From the NCBI GenBank assembly GCA_025963635.1, contig JAOQAK010000021.1, positions 124,001-188,000 on the forward strand: 64,000 nt of DNA, written 5' to 3'. Positions 8,950-17,587 of the stretch are shown in pieces (positions within the stretch are counted from its first letter, which is position 1; each line of letters opens with the position of its first letter). Both the position numbers and the translations under genes were made by a program. The notes below the pieces were generated by a model, which did not search any database, was not told the DNA's origin, and saw only the letters and a list, made by a program, of their open reading frames with translations. This DNA comes from Ferruginibacter sp. GTDB lineage: Bacteria; Bacteroidota; Bacteroidia; Chitinophagales; Chitinophagaceae.

Positions 8950-10302
8950 CTAATACTCGTCTGTAAAGGCAAACACCGGCTTACGGTACATCCATTGCCC
9001 GCCGGTAAAGTCGGGAAACTCTACGGTTTGATTACCCAGTTCTATGGATTGTTCGCTTAATGGCGTGATGGCGCTCCATGCGGCGGCATCATACACATCC
9101 ATTTGCGTGGCGGTTTTACGTTTTGCGGATTCTATAAAGGAGTGGACCACAAAAAAATCCATACCGCCATGGCCTGCGCCTTCTGCATCTTTACTATACT
9201 TTGCCCACAAAGGATGATCATATTTATCGAGCCATTCTTTTTGGGCATCCCATTGATGCGGCTTGGATTTCCCTTCGATATGGATGCTTTGATTTACATC
9301 CATCCACAGTCCTTCGGTACCCTGTACCCGAAAACCGAGGGAGTAAGGCCTTGGCAAACTGGTATCATGTTGTAGTAGGATCGTTTCGCCATTGGCACAT
9401 TTAATATTGGTGGTAACCACATCACCTAATTTGAATTTCACTTTTGCGCTGGGGTGATTTTCGCCGCAGGATTTTACCACATGATCATGCAGGCCCCTTG
9501 CCTTGGAAGAAAAGGAACAAAGATTAACAAACCGATTGCCCCGATTGATGTTGGTGGTGTGGGCAATTGGGCCGATACCATGCGTGGGATACAGGTCGCC
9601 ATCCCGGTACACCGAATGATTCGTACGCCAGTGGGCTTCACTGAAACCCTTGTCGCCAAACTCGCACCCATGACCGTAAGCATTGGTACCATCATTGAAT
9701 TTTACTTCCCGCAGATCGTGCTGGTATCCTCCCTGGAGGTGAATCAATTCGCCAAATACATTCTGCCTAACCATATTTAATATGGCCATTATATCCCTGC
9801 GGTAGCAAACATTTTCAAGCATCATCACATGTGCGTTGTACTTTTCGGCTGCCTTTACCACGTCCCAATGATCCTGCAATGTTATACCGAGCATTACCTC
9901 TGTGCCAACATATTTTATCCCCGCTTCGATAGCGCCAATCACCATTTCTTTGTGCCATTCCCATGGTGTGGCAATGATGATTGCCTCTATGCCTTTTTTC
10001 TCCAGCATCTTTTTCCATGCATACGGATCGCCGGTAAATATATCCGGCATTTTTTTACCCGACTTATTGATGATCTCTTTGGCGCTGGTCAGCATACGGC
10101 TATCTATATCACAAATACTTACCAGTTCTACATCATCTCTTCTTAATAACAGGTCGAGATGATTTTGACCACGAAGCCCCACACCGATGATCGCGACTTT
10201 CAGTTTTGTATCAGCTGCAAATGCCGATAAACTTTGGGTTGGAAACATTGCAAGGCTCGCTGCGGCTACTCCTGCGCTTTTGATGAAATCTTTTCGTTGC
10301 AT
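8950..10302 (-). CDS. GH109-type Gfo/Idh/MocA glycosidase (alpha-N-acetylgalactosaminidase-like)
   Basis: The 450-aa secreted protein has a Tat-like leader (MQRKDFIKSAGVAAAS) and a Rossmann NAD-binding motif, IIGVGLRGQNH (GxGxxG, about residues 39-49). The central part (ENVCYRRDIMAILNMVRQ, then YPTHGIGPIAH and TEGLWMDVN) closely resembles the NAD-dependent GH109 alpha-N-acetylgalactosaminidases of flavobacteria. These hydrolyse terminal alpha-GalNAc through a redox mechanism. The length is typical. It is a lone gene, 195 bp upstream of jetA on the map. It may be any GH109-like oxidoreductase; substrate specificity cannot be read from sequence. Confidence 0.85.
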   Translation of the reverse strand: MQRKDFIKSAGVAAASLAMFPTQSLSAFAADTKLKVAIIGVGLRGQNHLDLLLRRDDVELVSICDIDSRMLTSAKEIINKSGKKMPDIFTGDPYAWKKMLEKKGIEAIIIATPWEWHKEMVIGAIEAGIKYVGTEVMLGITLQDHWDVVKAAEKYNAHVMMLENVCYRRDIMAILNMVRQNVFGELIHLQGGYQHDLREVKFNDGTNAYGHGCEFGDKGFSEAHWRTNHSVYRDGDLYPTHGIGPIAHTTNINRGNRFVNLCSFSSKARGLHDHVVKSCGENHPSAKVKFKLGDVVTTNIKCANGETILLQHDTSLPRPYSLGFRVQGTEGLWMDVNQSIHIEGKSKPHQWDAQKEWLDKYDHPLWAKYSKDAEGAGHGGMDFFVVHSFIESAKRKTATQMDVYDAAAWSAITPLSEQSIELGNQTVEFPDFTGGQWMYRKPVFAFTDEY

Positions 10303-10746
10303 TGTATATTTTTGAAGCGGTTGAAATTAATCGGGTAGGATCATCATATCATGGCATGAAATTATAATAATTTTCGGTGCTTATTTCTACTTTGACATAT
10401 TTAGAAGACGTAGTTCAGGATTACAATAATTTTAATTATGGAACGAAAAAGATGCCATGAAAAAATACAGTACAAGTGAGTGACACAACGAAGCCGCCAT
10501 GAAAAACTTCTGCTGGTCAACAAAGAAACATACAGGTTTGATTTGTTAAAGTAGAATTATGCAGGCGATAAGAAATTGCAGCCGTTTCTTATTCTTTTCC
10601 GAAACTTACGAGTTCAGGGGTACTGTGTTTTAAGATGATTGAAACAGCGATTAGCGGAGGCACAGAAATGCACGCTTCTAAGATGGTTAAACCGGCAAGG
10701 ATTGGATTGGATTGGATTTGTTTAAAGGCAAAGGATATCGTGAGGT
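10303..10746. other. Intergenic region upstream of the GH109 gene
   Basis: About 440 bp without a credible gene. It must contain the GH109 promoter, but no clean CAAAnnTA (reverse TAnnTTTG) was found near 10302. The sequence is AT-rich with no obvious repeat or RNA fold. Confidence 0.6.
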
Positions 10747-10798
10747 TGAAGGGTATACAACGGTCTGACGTTCCGTGCCGACCGTTGAATACCCTTCA
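10747..10798 (-). terminator. mscS terminator hairpin
   Basis: Positions 10747-10765 pair with 10780-10798: 19 positions with a single A/A mismatch and a 14-nt loop. The stem includes the mscS stop codon (10796-10798), so transcription of the channel gene should end here. Its apex is closely related to the hairpin inside the jet operon at 7537-7564. Confidence 0.75.
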
Positions 10799-13198
10799 GA
10801 GAATTGCCGGCTTGGTTGCGGGCACTTCTACTGCCGATTGCCCTTTGTTCACAGGAAGTTGTATGCCTTCTGCTACAAGCGCCTCATATATTTCGATCAT
10901 TGCCGTGCTCCGGATGGATCCCGCTTCTGTAAGATCATTCACCCAAAACAAGATTTTCAGGTCAATTGACCAATCGCCAAATTGCTGCACTAAAATACCC
11001 GGCTCCGGGTTTTTCATGATCCGTTCATTTTTTTCGAGGATATCGTGTACAAGATTCTTGATCATTTTCAAATCCGACTGATAAGGTATCCCAATTATAA
11101 ATTGAATCTGCTTGTTCCTGTCCTGCATGGTCCAGTTGATGAGGTGCTGCGAAAGCAGGTCGCCATTGGGAACAATGATATCTGCGCCTTCATTGTTATT
11201 GATCTTACTGGAGCGTACGCCAATCTCCTTTACAACACCCATCTTTCCGCCTACTTCTATCAGGTCGCCCACTTGTATGGGCCTTTCAAAAGCAATGATT
11301 ACGCCCGAAACAAGATTGTTGACTATGTTTTGCAAGCCAAAACCAATGCCCACTCCCAATGCACCGATCATTATGGAAAGCTTATCCAAAGGAATTCCGG
11401 CCGCAGCAACGGCAATGCCAAATCCGAGGGTCCAGATCGTTAAGCGGATCAGTAACATCATAGACCCAAGCCTGCTGCGCTTTCCGGCTGCTTTTAACTT
11501 GTCGTTGCCGAAGAAAAAGTTAATGAAACCCGAGATGACGGACGACAGCCAAATGATACAAAAAAATATTGCCACGCTTTGAAAGGTAAATGCCACGTTG
11601 CCGATTTTCCTTGTGGCGCCGAAAAAAGTGTCTAATGCCTGTATCATTGCATCATACAGGGCGAGGTTGCGGACCAGGGCGACTGCCCAAACGATGCAGG
11701 ATAAAATCCATAAAACACGCAGGAAGCGTTGCTTCAGCACAGTAAAGTTGATAAAGTCGGAAAAACGGCTCTCAAAATATGCTTCGGATTGCAGGTAAAT
11801 GGCTTCCAGCACCATCGTACAAAAAACTTTCAGACTAATGCCTAAAAAAAGGCATTGAATAGCGCTTACGCCAAATATTTTGGCCAGAGAGACCCTGCCG
11901 GTAAGGTTAAAAAAGATAGAAAGCACCGCTTGCGTGAGGGTAAAAATAGCCAGTGCTGTAGCAGCGGGTGATTCGGGCAGGTTAGCAAAATTTGGCTTTT
12001 TACCGGTGATTATTTTCAGGCAAACTGCCGATAGTAAAATGCCTGCAAAAAACAATCCCCAGCGTTCGCCGAAGGCCGATTCCAGCAGCAGGTTGTCCAA
12101 GGCATAATATATCCATAGGGTGCATAGCAACCACCAGATTATTTTTGATTGCCTGGCCAAATAAGGATAGATAAGAAAGCTAAGCGTTGCGAGGCGCATC
12201 AATTCGCAGGCATGCAACAGCGACATTGGCGGATTGGCAAAAAAGAAAGGCAGGTAAGTAAAAAATGCCATACTGCAACCGACCAAAACATTACGCCGCA
12301 AAAAATGCATTGGCTGTAAGATAACTTTGGCATTGGGTTGTTTTCTTATCCGGTTCATATTGGTGAGCGACCAGGAAAATATAAAAATGAAAGCTAATAC
12401 CCCAATAGTGAGTACGCTCCATTTCTCGGCGAGGTAGATAACAATGATCTTCCATCCACGTACTAATCCCAGGTTGGTAATTTCGCCGAGGCCGCGTGGG
12501 TATTCATCCGCCTTTGCTTTGAACAAGGGCGTTTCTTCTTCTTTCCACATCCCCATTTTAAGTGAAATTGTCAGATAGCGCATATCAGAAATAACATCTG
12601 TGGCCTCCAGCAAATTCACGGATACGCGGTTCCTTAACAAATTGACCCTGGTGAGTGTTTTTTGCTGCAGTGAATCGAGTGTAAGCCCTTCAACGCGTAT
12701 ATCTTCCAGTTGTTCCATCAGTATGGAGTCTGATACTTTAGAATGCAGCACAGGATCGCGGAGTATTTTCTTTACCTCAAGATTGCTTTGGGTAAGTTCG
12801 CTGCTATAATTGTTCAGGATGCGCTGGTAAGACGCAAGATCGGTCGATGTTTCACCTAACATGATGACGCCGCTGTTCAAACTTCGCAGGTTCATTTGGC
12901 TTCCCTTTCTATCGAGCCTTTTTTTGAAGCCGTTTACACGTCTTTCAATGTCAGGCAGGTTGATGGAAATTGGTGTAATATTAAATTTACGCCTCACTAA
13001 AAAGTCGGTATGGTCGATGGTTGCAGTGTAAGATGCTACTTTAATTACGAGGCCAGGCAACAGGCTGTCGTTAAGTACCGCTTTGGTTGAATCAGCTGAT
13101 CTTTTTTGGAATGGTTGTGAAAGAACGGGTTGAACGGCGCACAGCATCAAAACCACAAATAACAGCGATAACGGTATTCTTTTTTTATGGAGAAACAT
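10796..13198 (-). CDS. Large MscS-family mechanosensitive channel
   Basis: The 800-aa inner-membrane protein has a signal peptide (about 1-27), a periplasmic helical region up to roughly residue 240, then many hydrophobic segments (about 250-600). The MscS core follows: the pore-lining helix GALGVGIGFGLQNIVNNLVSG, then FERPIQVGDLIEVGGKMGVV and the DIIVPNGDLLSQHLINWT beta domain. It should release solutes on hypo-osmotic shock. The long N-terminus and extra TM helices make it an MscK/YbdG-like architecture rather than a minimal 280-aa MscS. It is monocistronic with its own terminator. A TAATTTTG element (minus, 13243-13236) lies 38 nt ahead of the ATG. Confidence 0.9.
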   Translation of the reverse strand: MFLHKKRIPLSLLFVVLMLCAVQPVLSQPFQKRSADSTKAVLNDSLLPGLVIKVASYTATIDHTDFLVRRKFNITPISINLPDIERRVNGFKKRLDRKGSQMNLRSLNSGVIMLGETSTDLASYQRILNNYSSELTQSNLEVKKILRDPVLHSKVSDSILMEQLEDIRVEGLTLDSLQQKTLTRVNLLRNRVSVNLLEATDVISDMRYLTISLKMGMWKEEETPLFKAKADEYPRGLGEITNLGLVRGWKIIVIYLAEKWSVLTIGVLAFIFIFSWSLTNMNRIRKQPNAKVILQPMHFLRRNVLVGCSMAFFTYLPFFFANPPMSLLHACELMRLATLSFLIYPYLARQSKIIWWLLCTLWIYYALDNLLLESAFGERWGLFFAGILLSAVCLKIITGKKPNFANLPESPAATALAIFTLTQAVLSIFFNLTGRVSLAKIFGVSAIQCLFLGISLKVFCTMVLEAIYLQSEAYFESRFSDFINFTVLKQRFLRVLWILSCIVWAVALVRNLALYDAMIQALDTFFGATRKIGNVAFTFQSVAIFFCIIWLSSVISGFINFFFGNDKLKAAGKRSRLGSMMLLIRLTIWTLGFGIAVAAAGIPLDKLSIMIGALGVGIGFGLQNIVNNLVSGVIIAFERPIQVGDLIEVGGKMGVVKEIGVRSSKINNNEGADIIVPNGDLLSQHLINWTMQDRNKQIQFIIGIPYQSDLKMIKNLVHDILEKNERIMKNPEPGILVQQFGDWSIDLKILFWVNDLTEAGSIRSTAMIEIYEALVAEGIQLPVNKGQSAVEVPATKPAIL

Positions 13199-13572
13199 AG
13201 ATAAATGTGTTGGATTTTAAAGCTAGCCTGACCTGCAAAATTAAAGAAGCGGACCCACTATTGGGGAAATCATTTCATTTTGCCATCACAGAAGAATGAA
13301 TTTGGGCGGAATGCGTGAGAGATTATGCTTCGTTTCCTGGCATTTTGTGCATAAGCGGACCGGAAGGTAGCGTCCGCGTGACTACCTATTTTACAAACGG
13401 TAAAAAAGTGGCTTTGCACAAACCTTTGTAGAAATGAATTGTTTTAGCGCAGACCTTATTATCCTTTAATAAATAAGCACTACTTAAACAATAAGTCAAT
13501 ATGGTGGACTGTCTTGTCAATATTTTATTAAGGTTGAACACCATTTGTTAACTCATCAATTTTAACTTTCGA
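13199..13572. other. Intergenic region between mscS and the asparaginase gene
   Basis: About 370 bp without a gene. It holds the candidate mscS -7 element at 13236-13243 and two short, mutually exclusive inverted repeats: GCGGAC/GTCCGC at 13355-13360/13372-13377 and GGTAG/CTACC at 13366-13370/13382-13386. The competing stems could form part of the asparaginase transcript's 3' end, but they are short and may be chance. Confidence 0.5.
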
Positions 13573-14061
13573 TTATTTTAATTCCTCAAAAATACCTGTG
13601 AGCTTATTCTTCCTTACATTGTCCCAGTTAAAATACCTTCCGTTCATTGCCACATATACCCCGGGAGAAAGTGCCTGGGCAAATGCGAGGGCACTTCCCA
13701 GGTTAAATAATCCATCCGAACTACCAAACTTAATGGGAATCATAGCACCGGTAAGAATAATGGTTTTGCTGATATTTTCCCGACCGAGGATCTTCGCGGT
13801 ATCCGACATGGTGTCGGTTCCATGGGTAATTACGATGCGGTCTTCTTCGCAGTGCTTGCATTGGTGAACGATCAGGCTCCGGTCTTCCGCCGTCATCTCA
13901 AGACTATCAATCATCATCAATGTTCTTATTTCCACCACTACTTTATTGCGGCCCATTTCCAGCAGGTCGTGCAAATGAGTGTCCTTAAAATACAACTGGC
14001 CGTTGATTTCGTTGTATTCTTTATCAAATGTTCCGCCGGTTATAAAAATACGAATGTTCAT
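13573..14061 (-). CDS. Single-domain L-asparaginase-like protein
   Basis: The 162-aa protein corresponds to only the N-terminal domain of L-asparaginase I/II, whose normal length is about 330. Both catalytic threonine motifs are present: ITGGTFDKEY near the start and ITHGTDTMSDTA (about residues 78-89). The dimer-like segment LTGAMIPIKFGSSDG follows. Because the active-site residues lie in the N-terminal domain, it may still be an amidohydrolase, although the usual C-terminal domain that completes the neighbouring active site is missing. The ORF ends cleanly at TAA, and I see no asparaginase-like continuation. It may be a genuine short family rather than a truncation. Confidence 0.85.
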   Translation of the reverse strand: MNIRIFITGGTFDKEYNEINGQLYFKDTHLHDLLEMGRNKVVVEIRTLMMIDSLEMTAEDRSLIVHQCKHCEEDRIVITHGTDTMSDTAKILGRENISKTIILTGAMIPIKFGSSDGLFNLGSALAFAQALSPGVYVAMNGRYFNWDNVRKNKLTGIFEELK

Positions 14062-14115
14062 AGATGAGGATATGTTTCCAACTAACTAACACGTTCATGC
14101 AATCACAGATACCCA

Positions 14116-14358
14116 TCATCCCTGCTCATTGATCACTTTGATCAATGTCCCCTGAAGATCAAATATCCATGAGGGAAGTTTGATGTCCTCAATTTTCATT
14201 TTTGAAGGATCATCCTTATCAGCATGTAAAATGCTAAATTCCCACCTTGTACCTTCTTCATCTTTTACATCAACATGATAGCCGGCATTATTACCAAATT
14301 CAAATGGTTGAAAATTAAATTGTTTGCCGTCTATTACTTTACTAAATAAATTGCTCAT
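14116..14358 (-). CDS. Small conserved-looking protein of unknown function
   Basis: The 80-aa soluble protein begins MSNLFSKVIDGKQFNF and has alternating beta-type segments (YHVDVKD, RWEFSIL, LIKVINEQ) and many charged residues. There is no signal peptide or TM segment. It lies 54 bp upstream of the asparaginase gene on the same strand, so the two may be co-transcribed. I do not recognise the family. The biased, protein-like composition and clean start suggest it is real. Confidence 0.65.
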   Translation of the reverse strand: MSNLFSKVIDGKQFNFQPFEFGNNAGYHVDVKDEEGTRWEFSILHADKDDPSKMKIEDIKLPSWIFDLQGTLIKVINEQG

Positions 14359-14530
14359 AACTATTTAACCGATCGTGTTTGTGAGGATCGCCCGCTAAGT
14401 TACCGTGTTGTTTGCTTAAAATAAAATTTGCAGGAGCAAAGAAAGGGATGATTGCCCCCGATGACGCCGCTCAACAATGCACCACTTTACAATATAGCAA
14501 CGGGTAAATGATTAATTCAGCAGAAGTACG

Positions 14531-15520
14531 CTAAGCAGGCACCAATCCCATTGTATCCCGGTTGAATTTATTACGGTACTCGATCGGAGATAGCCCGGTG
14601 ATTTTTCTAAAGGTGCTCCGGAATGCTTTTGGATCGCTGTACCCAACTTTATACATCACTTCATTTACATTTTCACGGAATGTTTCCAGGCTGTTTTTTG
14701 CAGCTTCAATTTTTACCCGCTGGATATATTCCACCACGGTGTTGGCAGTCGCTTTTTTAAATCGGCGCTCAAGGTTTCTTCGGCCGAGCGCCAGCATTGA
14801 TGCCAGTTGGTCTACAGTGATACGTTCTGTAAAATTCTTTTCGATATATACCTGGGCTTGTTTCACCGGCTCATCACCGTGTTCTTTTTGTCCCTGGAAA
14901 ATAGTGAACGACAATTGGTCTTCCCGCTGAATTTCGATCGCAAATACCTTCGCTGATAGCACCGCCATCTCCCGTCCCGCATATTTTTCGATCAGGTACA
15001 AGATAAGGTTGAGGTAAGAAAAAGCTCCTCCGCTGGAATAAAGCCCCATTTCATCCGTAATGATTTTTTCGGTTACCAGGTTCACATCCGGAAACATGGT
15101 CCTGAAATCATTGGTAGCCATCCAATGCGTTGCACATTTTTTTCCTTTTAGCAACCCGGTAGCAGCAAGTAAAAATGCGCCCATACAAAGACTGGCCACT
15201 TCCGCGCCGGCATTATATTGTTTTATTATCCAGGGAATGAAGTCGAGGTTTCTTTCCACGGCATTCCTTATTTCCCCGTCCAACGCAGGGATAATGATGA
15301 GATCGGTTTTGCTTACCTCTTCCAGCACCAATTCAGTATTTACTGTAAAAAGGCCGCCGCTCAACTTTGTGCCTCTCGACAGTCCGACGAGTTGCACCTT
15401 AAACAAAGGCGGCGCTCCCCGCATCTTAAAAAATTCATTCACCTGCGTAAACAATTGGCGCGAGCCTTCGAGACTGCCCAAAATAGCTCCTTCCGGAACC
15501 AGGATAGATATGTGCTTCAT
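14531..15520 (-). CDS. GlxA-family AraC regulator (DJ-1/PfpI domain), copy 1
   Basis: The 329-aa regulator has an N-terminal DJ-1/PfpI-like domain (1-190) with the nucleophile-elbow-like VASLCMGAFLLAATG. Its C-terminal AraC double helix-turn-helix (about 215-320) contains LASMLALGRRNLERRFKKAT and VGYSDPKAFRSTFRKITGLSPIEYR. It is paralogous to the gene at 16325-17317 through its full length. It is divergent from the DinB-like gene, and the 116-bp intergenic region shares elements with that of the other copy. It probably controls its divergent neighbour and perhaps itself. A TATTTTTG element lies only 4 nt before its ATG, so the mRNA may be nearly leaderless. Confidence 0.9.
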   Translation of the reverse strand: MKHISILVPEGAILGSLEGSRQLFTQVNEFFKMRGAPPLFKVQLVGLSRGTKLSGGLFTVNTELVLEEVSKTDLIIIPALDGEIRNAVERNLDFIPWIIKQYNAGAEVASLCMGAFLLAATGLLKGKKCATHWMATNDFRTMFPDVNLVTEKIITDEMGLYSSGGAFSYLNLILYLIEKYAGREMAVLSAKVFAIEIQREDQLSFTIFQGQKEHGDEPVKQAQVYIEKNFTERITVDQLASMLALGRRNLERRFKKATANTVVEYIQRVKIEAAKNSLETFRENVNEVMYKVGYSDPKAFRSTFRKITGLSPIEYRNKFNRDTMGLVPA

Positions 15521-15572
15521 TTTTCAAAAATAGAGAAAATTCCTGTCGCAATCAACCCTTTATTCGGCGCAT

Positions 15573-15610
15573 TCACACCCGTTACTACTGATTTCATAGC
15601 AATACATTTG
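15573..15610 (+). promoter_or_regulatory. Promoter/operator region of the DinB-like gene
   Basis: TACATTTG (15603-15610) matches the TAnnTTTG -7 element and lies 26 nt before the ATG at 15637. TCACACCC starts exactly 30 bp upstream (15573). The same octamer at the same spacing occurs upstream of the SRPBCC gene beside the other GlxA paralogue. The octamer is a candidate regulator site. Confidence 0.5.
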
Positions 15611-15636
15611 TAGAAATTTAATTTAAAAAACAACAT

Positions 15637-16134
15637 ATGGAAACAAAAACAGTCAGCCACAGAATGCATTCAATCGTTGTTTTGTATGATATGCATACCA
15701 ACTTTTTTCCAAAAGCCATTGAAGGAATTTCCGATGATGATGCCCACAACCGCATGGATACAAAAGCCAATCATGTTGCCTGGTTAACGGGAAGCCTGGT
15801 GGAGGAAAGATTTGAGATGGCCAGGGAACTCGGTATTGATCAAAAACAAGCCGCCGATGAACTTTTTAAGAATCACCATGGTATCCGCGACGGTGTTCGT
15901 TACCCATCTTTGAATTCCTTTAAAGCAGATTGGGGAAAAATCAGTCACTTATTGAGAGAAGCACTTGTAAACCTAACAGATGAACGGCTCGATAAACCCT
16001 TTGAAATGATGCCCGGACTTACTATGCCTTTTTACGACCTCGTTACTTTCATGAGTTACCGCGAAGCCAATTGTATCGGACAGATTGCTTTGTGGCGAAG
16101 GTTGCTGGGGTATGAAGCATTAAAATATATGTAA
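15637..16134 (+). CDS. DinB-like four-helix protein, atypical metal site
   Basis: The 165-aa protein has DinB/YfiT-type features. Near the N-terminus is a KANHVAWLTGSLVEER helix, and the C-terminal helix is YREANCIGQIALWRRLLG. DinB-like proteins are putative thiol-dependent transferases that bind a metal through three His. Here the C-terminal helix, usually HxxxHxGQI, reads RxxxCIGQI, so two likely metal ligands are replaced. The enzyme may be altered or inactive. It is divergent from GlxA copy 1, its probable regulator. Confidence 0.82.
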   Translation: METKTVSHRMHSIVVLYDMHTNFFPKAIEGISDDDAHNRMDTKANHVAWLTGSLVEERFEMARELGIDQKQAADELFKNHHGIRDGVRYPSLNSFKADWGKISHLLREALVNLTDERLDKPFEMMPGLTMPFYDLVTFMSYREANCIGQIALWRRLLGYEALKYM

Positions 16135-16168
16135 CAGACAGTCCGGATATTTTAAATACGTTAGAGTG

Positions 16169-16273
16169 ATGCTACTTGAAAATAAAAATGTAGCGGCATT
16201 TATGGTTTCAGATCTCGCGAATGCGATGACCGGAACAGCATTGAATGTTACCTGCGGCACTACAAGAGATTAA
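16169..16273 (+). pseudogene. Relic: C-terminal fragment of a short-chain dehydrogenase
   Basis: The frame reads LLENKNVAAFMVSDLANAMTG, then TALNVTCGTTRD and a stop. This is the typical C-terminus of SDR enzymes of the enoyl-ACP-reductase type (VAxFMxSDxAxxMTG, then NVTxG). Nothing resembling the Rossmann N-terminus lies upstream, since the DinB gene ends at 16134. It appears to be the last ~34 codons of a lost gene. The in-frame ATG at 16169 is internal to the motif and not a proposed start. Confidence 0.72.
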
Positions 16274-16324
16274 GACTTACCGGCCGGCGCAAAATCTTTA
16301 GTATATTTTTTGGCTTCCACCGGG

Positions 16325-17317
16325 CTAATTTTGGTGAAACATCATCACTTCTTTATTGTAACGGTTCCTGTATTCTACGGGTGACAGGCCTGTATTCCGT
16401 TTAAAAACGGTTCTGAAAGCCTTGGTATCGGAATAACCAACATCATACATGACCTCGGTGATATTTTTACGACTGGTTTCAAAACCCTTTTTTGCAGCTT
16501 CCATTTTTACCCGTTGAATATAGGCGGATACAGTGTTGCAGGTTGCTTTTTTAAATCTTCTTTCAAGACTTCGCCTGCCCACTGAAAACATCACAGAAAG
16601 TTTTTCAACGGTTATCTTATCCTGGAAGTTTTTCTCGATAAAATCCTGCGCCTTTTTTACAGATTCATCCTGGTGTTCTTTTTGACCTTTGAACATTATA
16701 AAAGGCGATTGGCTGCTCCGGCCCATCTCAATCTCGTAGTATTTGGCGCAAAGGATCGACATTTGCCGGTCGGTAAATTTTTCTACCAGGTATAATAAAA
16801 GATTCCAGAAAGAATTTGCGCCACCACTAGAATAGATGCCTTGCTCATCTGTAATGATCTTTTCAGACACGAGGTTCACTTCGGGGAACATTGACTTAAA
16901 ATCGTTCACTGCGCCCCAGTGTGTTGCACACTTCTTTCCGTTCATTAACCCCGTGGCAGCCAACAAAAAAGCGCCCACGCAAAGGCTCGCTACTTCTGCC
17001 CCGCCGGCATACTGTGTATTTATCCACGAGTTAAAAACATGGTTCCATTCTATTACGGACCTCATATCTCCATTTACCGCGGGGATAATGATCAGATCGG
17101 TATGGCTCACTTCGGCAATAACGACATCGGGACAAACAGTAAACATCCGGTCATATACCTGTGCTTCCCGGGTGGCTCCTACTAATTGTACTTTGAACAT
17201 CGGCCGCTTGCCCATATTTTCCAGAAATTCGTTCACCTTATTAAACAGGGTGTATGGGCCTTCAATACAGCTTAACGCCGCAGCGCCCTTCGGAACAAGA
17301 ATAGAGATATGTTTCAT
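16325..17317 (-). CDS. GlxA-family AraC regulator (DJ-1/PfpI domain), copy 2
   Basis: This paralogue of the gene at 14531-15520 has the same order. A DJ-1/PfpI domain carries VASLCVGAFLLAATGLMNGKK, followed by an AraC DNA-binding domain (SVMFSVGRRSLERRFKKAT, then VGYSDTKAFRTVFKRNTG). I chose the ATG at 17317 (MKHISILVPKG) because it aligns with copy 1; the frame is open 7 codons further, to 17338. Divergent from the SRPBCC gene. The two copies flank the DinB gene and the SDR relic, suggesting an old duplication of regulator plus promoter. Confidence 0.9.
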   Translation of the reverse strand: MKHISILVPKGAAALSCIEGPYTLFNKVNEFLENMGKRPMFKVQLVGATREAQVYDRMFTVCPDVVIAEVSHTDLIIIPAVNGDMRSVIEWNHVFNSWINTQYAGGAEVASLCVGAFLLAATGLMNGKKCATHWGAVNDFKSMFPEVNLVSEKIITDEQGIYSSGGANSFWNLLLYLVEKFTDRQMSILCAKYYEIEMGRSSQSPFIMFKGQKEHQDESVKKAQDFIEKNFQDKITVEKLSVMFSVGRRSLERRFKKATCNTVSAYIQRVKMEAAKKGFETSRKNITEVMYDVGYSDTKAFRTVFKRNTGLSPVEYRNRYNKEVMMFHQN

Positions 17318-17360
17318 ATGGATAAAATTTAGTCGCAATTGGCCCCTTAAAAAGCCGTTA

Positions 17361-17398
17361 TCACACCCTTATCGGTTCGAACTCAAACAATATATTTG
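17361..17398 (+). promoter_or_regulatory. Promoter/operator upstream of the SRPBCC gene
   Basis: TATATTTG (17391-17398) fits TAnnTTTG, with TCACACCC exactly 30 bp upstream (17361-17368), as at 15573-15610. The SRPBCC start is 190 nt downstream. The long leader contains a 13-codon ORF (17431-17472, starting MPVKFQHVW) that may be an uORF or a relic. Confidence 0.45.
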
Positions 17399-17587
17399 TA
17401 ATATAGATAAAAAAATTATCCCGCATTAAAATGCCTGTTAAATTTCAGCACGTGTGGTATAACAATAGATGAAAAATTGTGGCAGTCTAGAGTAATCCAT
17501 CACACTGCAGAATACTGTAGATTGGCCGTTTTGAGATTGTGTTAAGAACATTAGACGCTTTTATTATGCACCATTAAAAATTGAAAA

